NCBI GenBank assembly: GCA_949752745.1
Contig: OX457028.1
Location: forward strand, 7,644,922 to 7,708,921
DNA length: 64,000 nucleotides
Direction: 5' to 3'
Source of the DNA: Protula sp. h YS-2021
Lineage: Eukaryota > Annelida > Polychaeta > Sabellida > Serpulidae
Each line of letters starts with the position of its first letter. Within the stretch, counting starts at the first letter, position 1. Position numbers and translations under genes: made by a program. Below the pieces are notes generated by a model. It was not told the origin of the DNA and made no database searches. It was given only the letters and a program-made list of their open reading frames with translations. Positions 62,513-64,000 of the stretch are shown here, in pieces.

Positions 62513-64000
62513 AATATGGAAATCCTTCATTAGACCTTTTATTGATATCTTCTGTTACTTTTAAAATTCGCCAAGCCCACAGCATATCCAAAAAGGCTGA
62601 CGTTGACAGTCAGCGGTGTTTCACTCCGATCATGTGTACTTAAACAAACTAAGCCTATAATTTCAGCTGGTCGGTAAATATAGGGTTGGGTCTGTGAAAT
62701 AAGATTGCGACATCTGAATATGTAATGAATCTGTGGTCAGTGAACGTAAGAGCGGCGTCGACCCCCCCCCCACCCCCCACCCCCCACCCCTCCCCCTTCT
62801 CCCTCCCTAGGATGGGTCAACGACAGGCTTTTACAGTTGAACAAAAACATATAAACTATAAAAAAAAAAAAAAAAAATCTTATATATTGTCCTGAATGAT
62901 GTCTCACAGCAACAGTGTACAGAATAGCAACTATTTAACGACACTCAAATTCCCTTTTGCAAGTCAGACAACCTGAGCCAACATCAACACATTTACCCAA
63001 CCTCAAAATTAAAACCTTACATCTTAATATTTTATACCGGCAAATCCAACTTGTCATACTCCACCCCCTCCCCTCCCCCCCCCCCCCCCGCCCTCTTCAC
63101 CTTCCCCGCCCCCTCACCCCCGCCCAATAAGAAAATAACACGGGTAACAACACCATTTTGTTGCACTACACATCTGAACTCTCAACACGATAATAAAAAA
63201 TACAGGAATTAAACCGACACAAACGAAGTTGAGAAAGCGCAATCAAACAGCGACATAAGCGTATCAATCTAATTACAGCGCCTCACACAGATGGTTTTAC
63301 ATCTACGGGGACCACATCATATTGTGAGGCCAGGCAAATTACATTAACTCTATTTGCAAGAGATATTCCCCTGTGGAGTTTGCGAGTTATTGAACTAAGG
63401 GTCTTAATCTAACTTTGTTGTTTTTTTTTTTCTCTTCTCTCTTCTAGAAATAATAATGTTGTAAGTAAAACAAAAGCAACAAGAAAATCACATTGAGATC
63501 TGCTCAACGTTGTGTGTTCTACGGCCTACGCTAACTAAGAAAATATCCCTATTTACTCAATTATCCAAACGCTGTACTGACTTAGAAATTGCTAGCGACG
63601 TTACTACTTTTATGACGAGAATTATGTCGTTGAGGACAGGTGATTTCTGACTTGTCATTGTCACAAAACGCTCGCATTAAAACGAGCACCAGCCCTCCTT
63701 CCCCCAACCCCCCCCCCCCCCCAAAAAAAAAAAAAAAAAAAAAAAACAAGTCAGAGCAAAAGGGAAATGTCGTGTCCTTGACATTACGTGGGGAGAATCC
63801 GCTAGCTGAATGGGCATGATTTTTTTTTTGGGGGGAGGGGGGGAAGGAGGGGGTGGGAGCGTGTTAGTTATTCTCTTTTCAACCATGTGTACACACAAGT
63901 TCATTCCGGCGATCCAGAGATTCCACGATGATAACCCTACAGCTGTAGTCTCCTTAAACATCTTCAAAAGTTTCAAATATTGCTATGTTTTCCATTTCTT

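Larger units (their letters stand above)
60914..64000. other. 5' UTR, promoter or intergenic region upstream of UNC5 exon 1
   Basis: No ORF with recognisable similarity. Contains poly-T (60948-60968 and 61182-61196), a C-rich tract (61300-61420), a CT repeat (62279-62333), a 56-bp duplication (62399-62512), poly-C tracts (62763-62800, 63066-63090, 63708-63722) and poly-A (63723-63746). The transcription start cannot be placed from sequence. Confidence 0.5.

Noticed and set aside
1..64000. tRNA or rRNA genes
   Set aside because: Scanning for the tRNA B-box consensus GGTTCGAATCC and close variants on both strands gave nothing with a cloverleaf context. This was a visual scan, so a degenerate gene could be missed.

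Overview
Organism and overall reading. This is animal nuclear DNA. It has long introns, dense microsatellites and minisatellites, long poly-C/poly-G runs, LTR and DNA transposons, and one recognisable multi-exon gene. The gene is an UNC5-type netrin receptor on the minus strand. The transposons (a Copia element with an intact ORF, and a pearl/HINE-like element with a ~155/311-bp tandem core and a terminal hairpin) point to a marine invertebrate, probably a mollusc. That taxonomic guess is inference.

The gene. Five consecutive coding exons can be assembled by hand with correct GT/AG borders and matching phases: signal-peptide exon (60913-60832), Ig1 (57076-56705), first half of Ig2 (33175-33072), second half of Ig2 (25426-25246) and first TSP1 domain (16654-16490). 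Together they give about 301 residues. The second TSP1, transmembrane segment, ZU5 and death domain would lie beyond position 1. Everything else from 1 to 60831 is intron. Bases 60914-64000 are 5' UTR, promoter or intergenic sequence.

Duplication. Bases ~49-15240 (copy A) and 15441-28062 (copy B) are the same locus twice, mostly ~97-99% identical, separated by exactly 200 N. Each copy carries the Ig2b and TSP1 exons. Copy A ends abruptly at the N run, and copy B begins abruptly inside a 70-bp minisatellite. This is what two unmerged, overlapping haplotype contigs look like. Exon phases also forbid splicing the two cassettes in series. The extra exons are therefore probably an assembly artefact, but the two haplotypes are informative. 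Copy A has a complete Copia retrotransposon (5163-10437; identical LTRs; 5-bp target duplication) that copy B lacks. Copy B has a 2.8-kb pearl/HINE-like insertion (18650-21475) that copy A lacks. All 15 exon differences are synonymous.

Rest of the window (28-64 kb). This is intronic or upstream DNA. It holds a 0.9-kb Mutator-like (MULE) element with ~90-bp terminal inverted repeats, a 9-bp target duplication and a transposase C-terminal remnant (34029-34944). It also holds about fifteen independent minisatellites with unit lengths from 19 to 56 bp. No RNA genes, CRISPR arrays or other protein-coding genes could be supported. I found no undescribed functional system. The most interesting items are the haplotype-polymorphic transposons, the concentration of synonymous changes in one exon, and minisatellites that amplify palindromic regulatory-type motifs.
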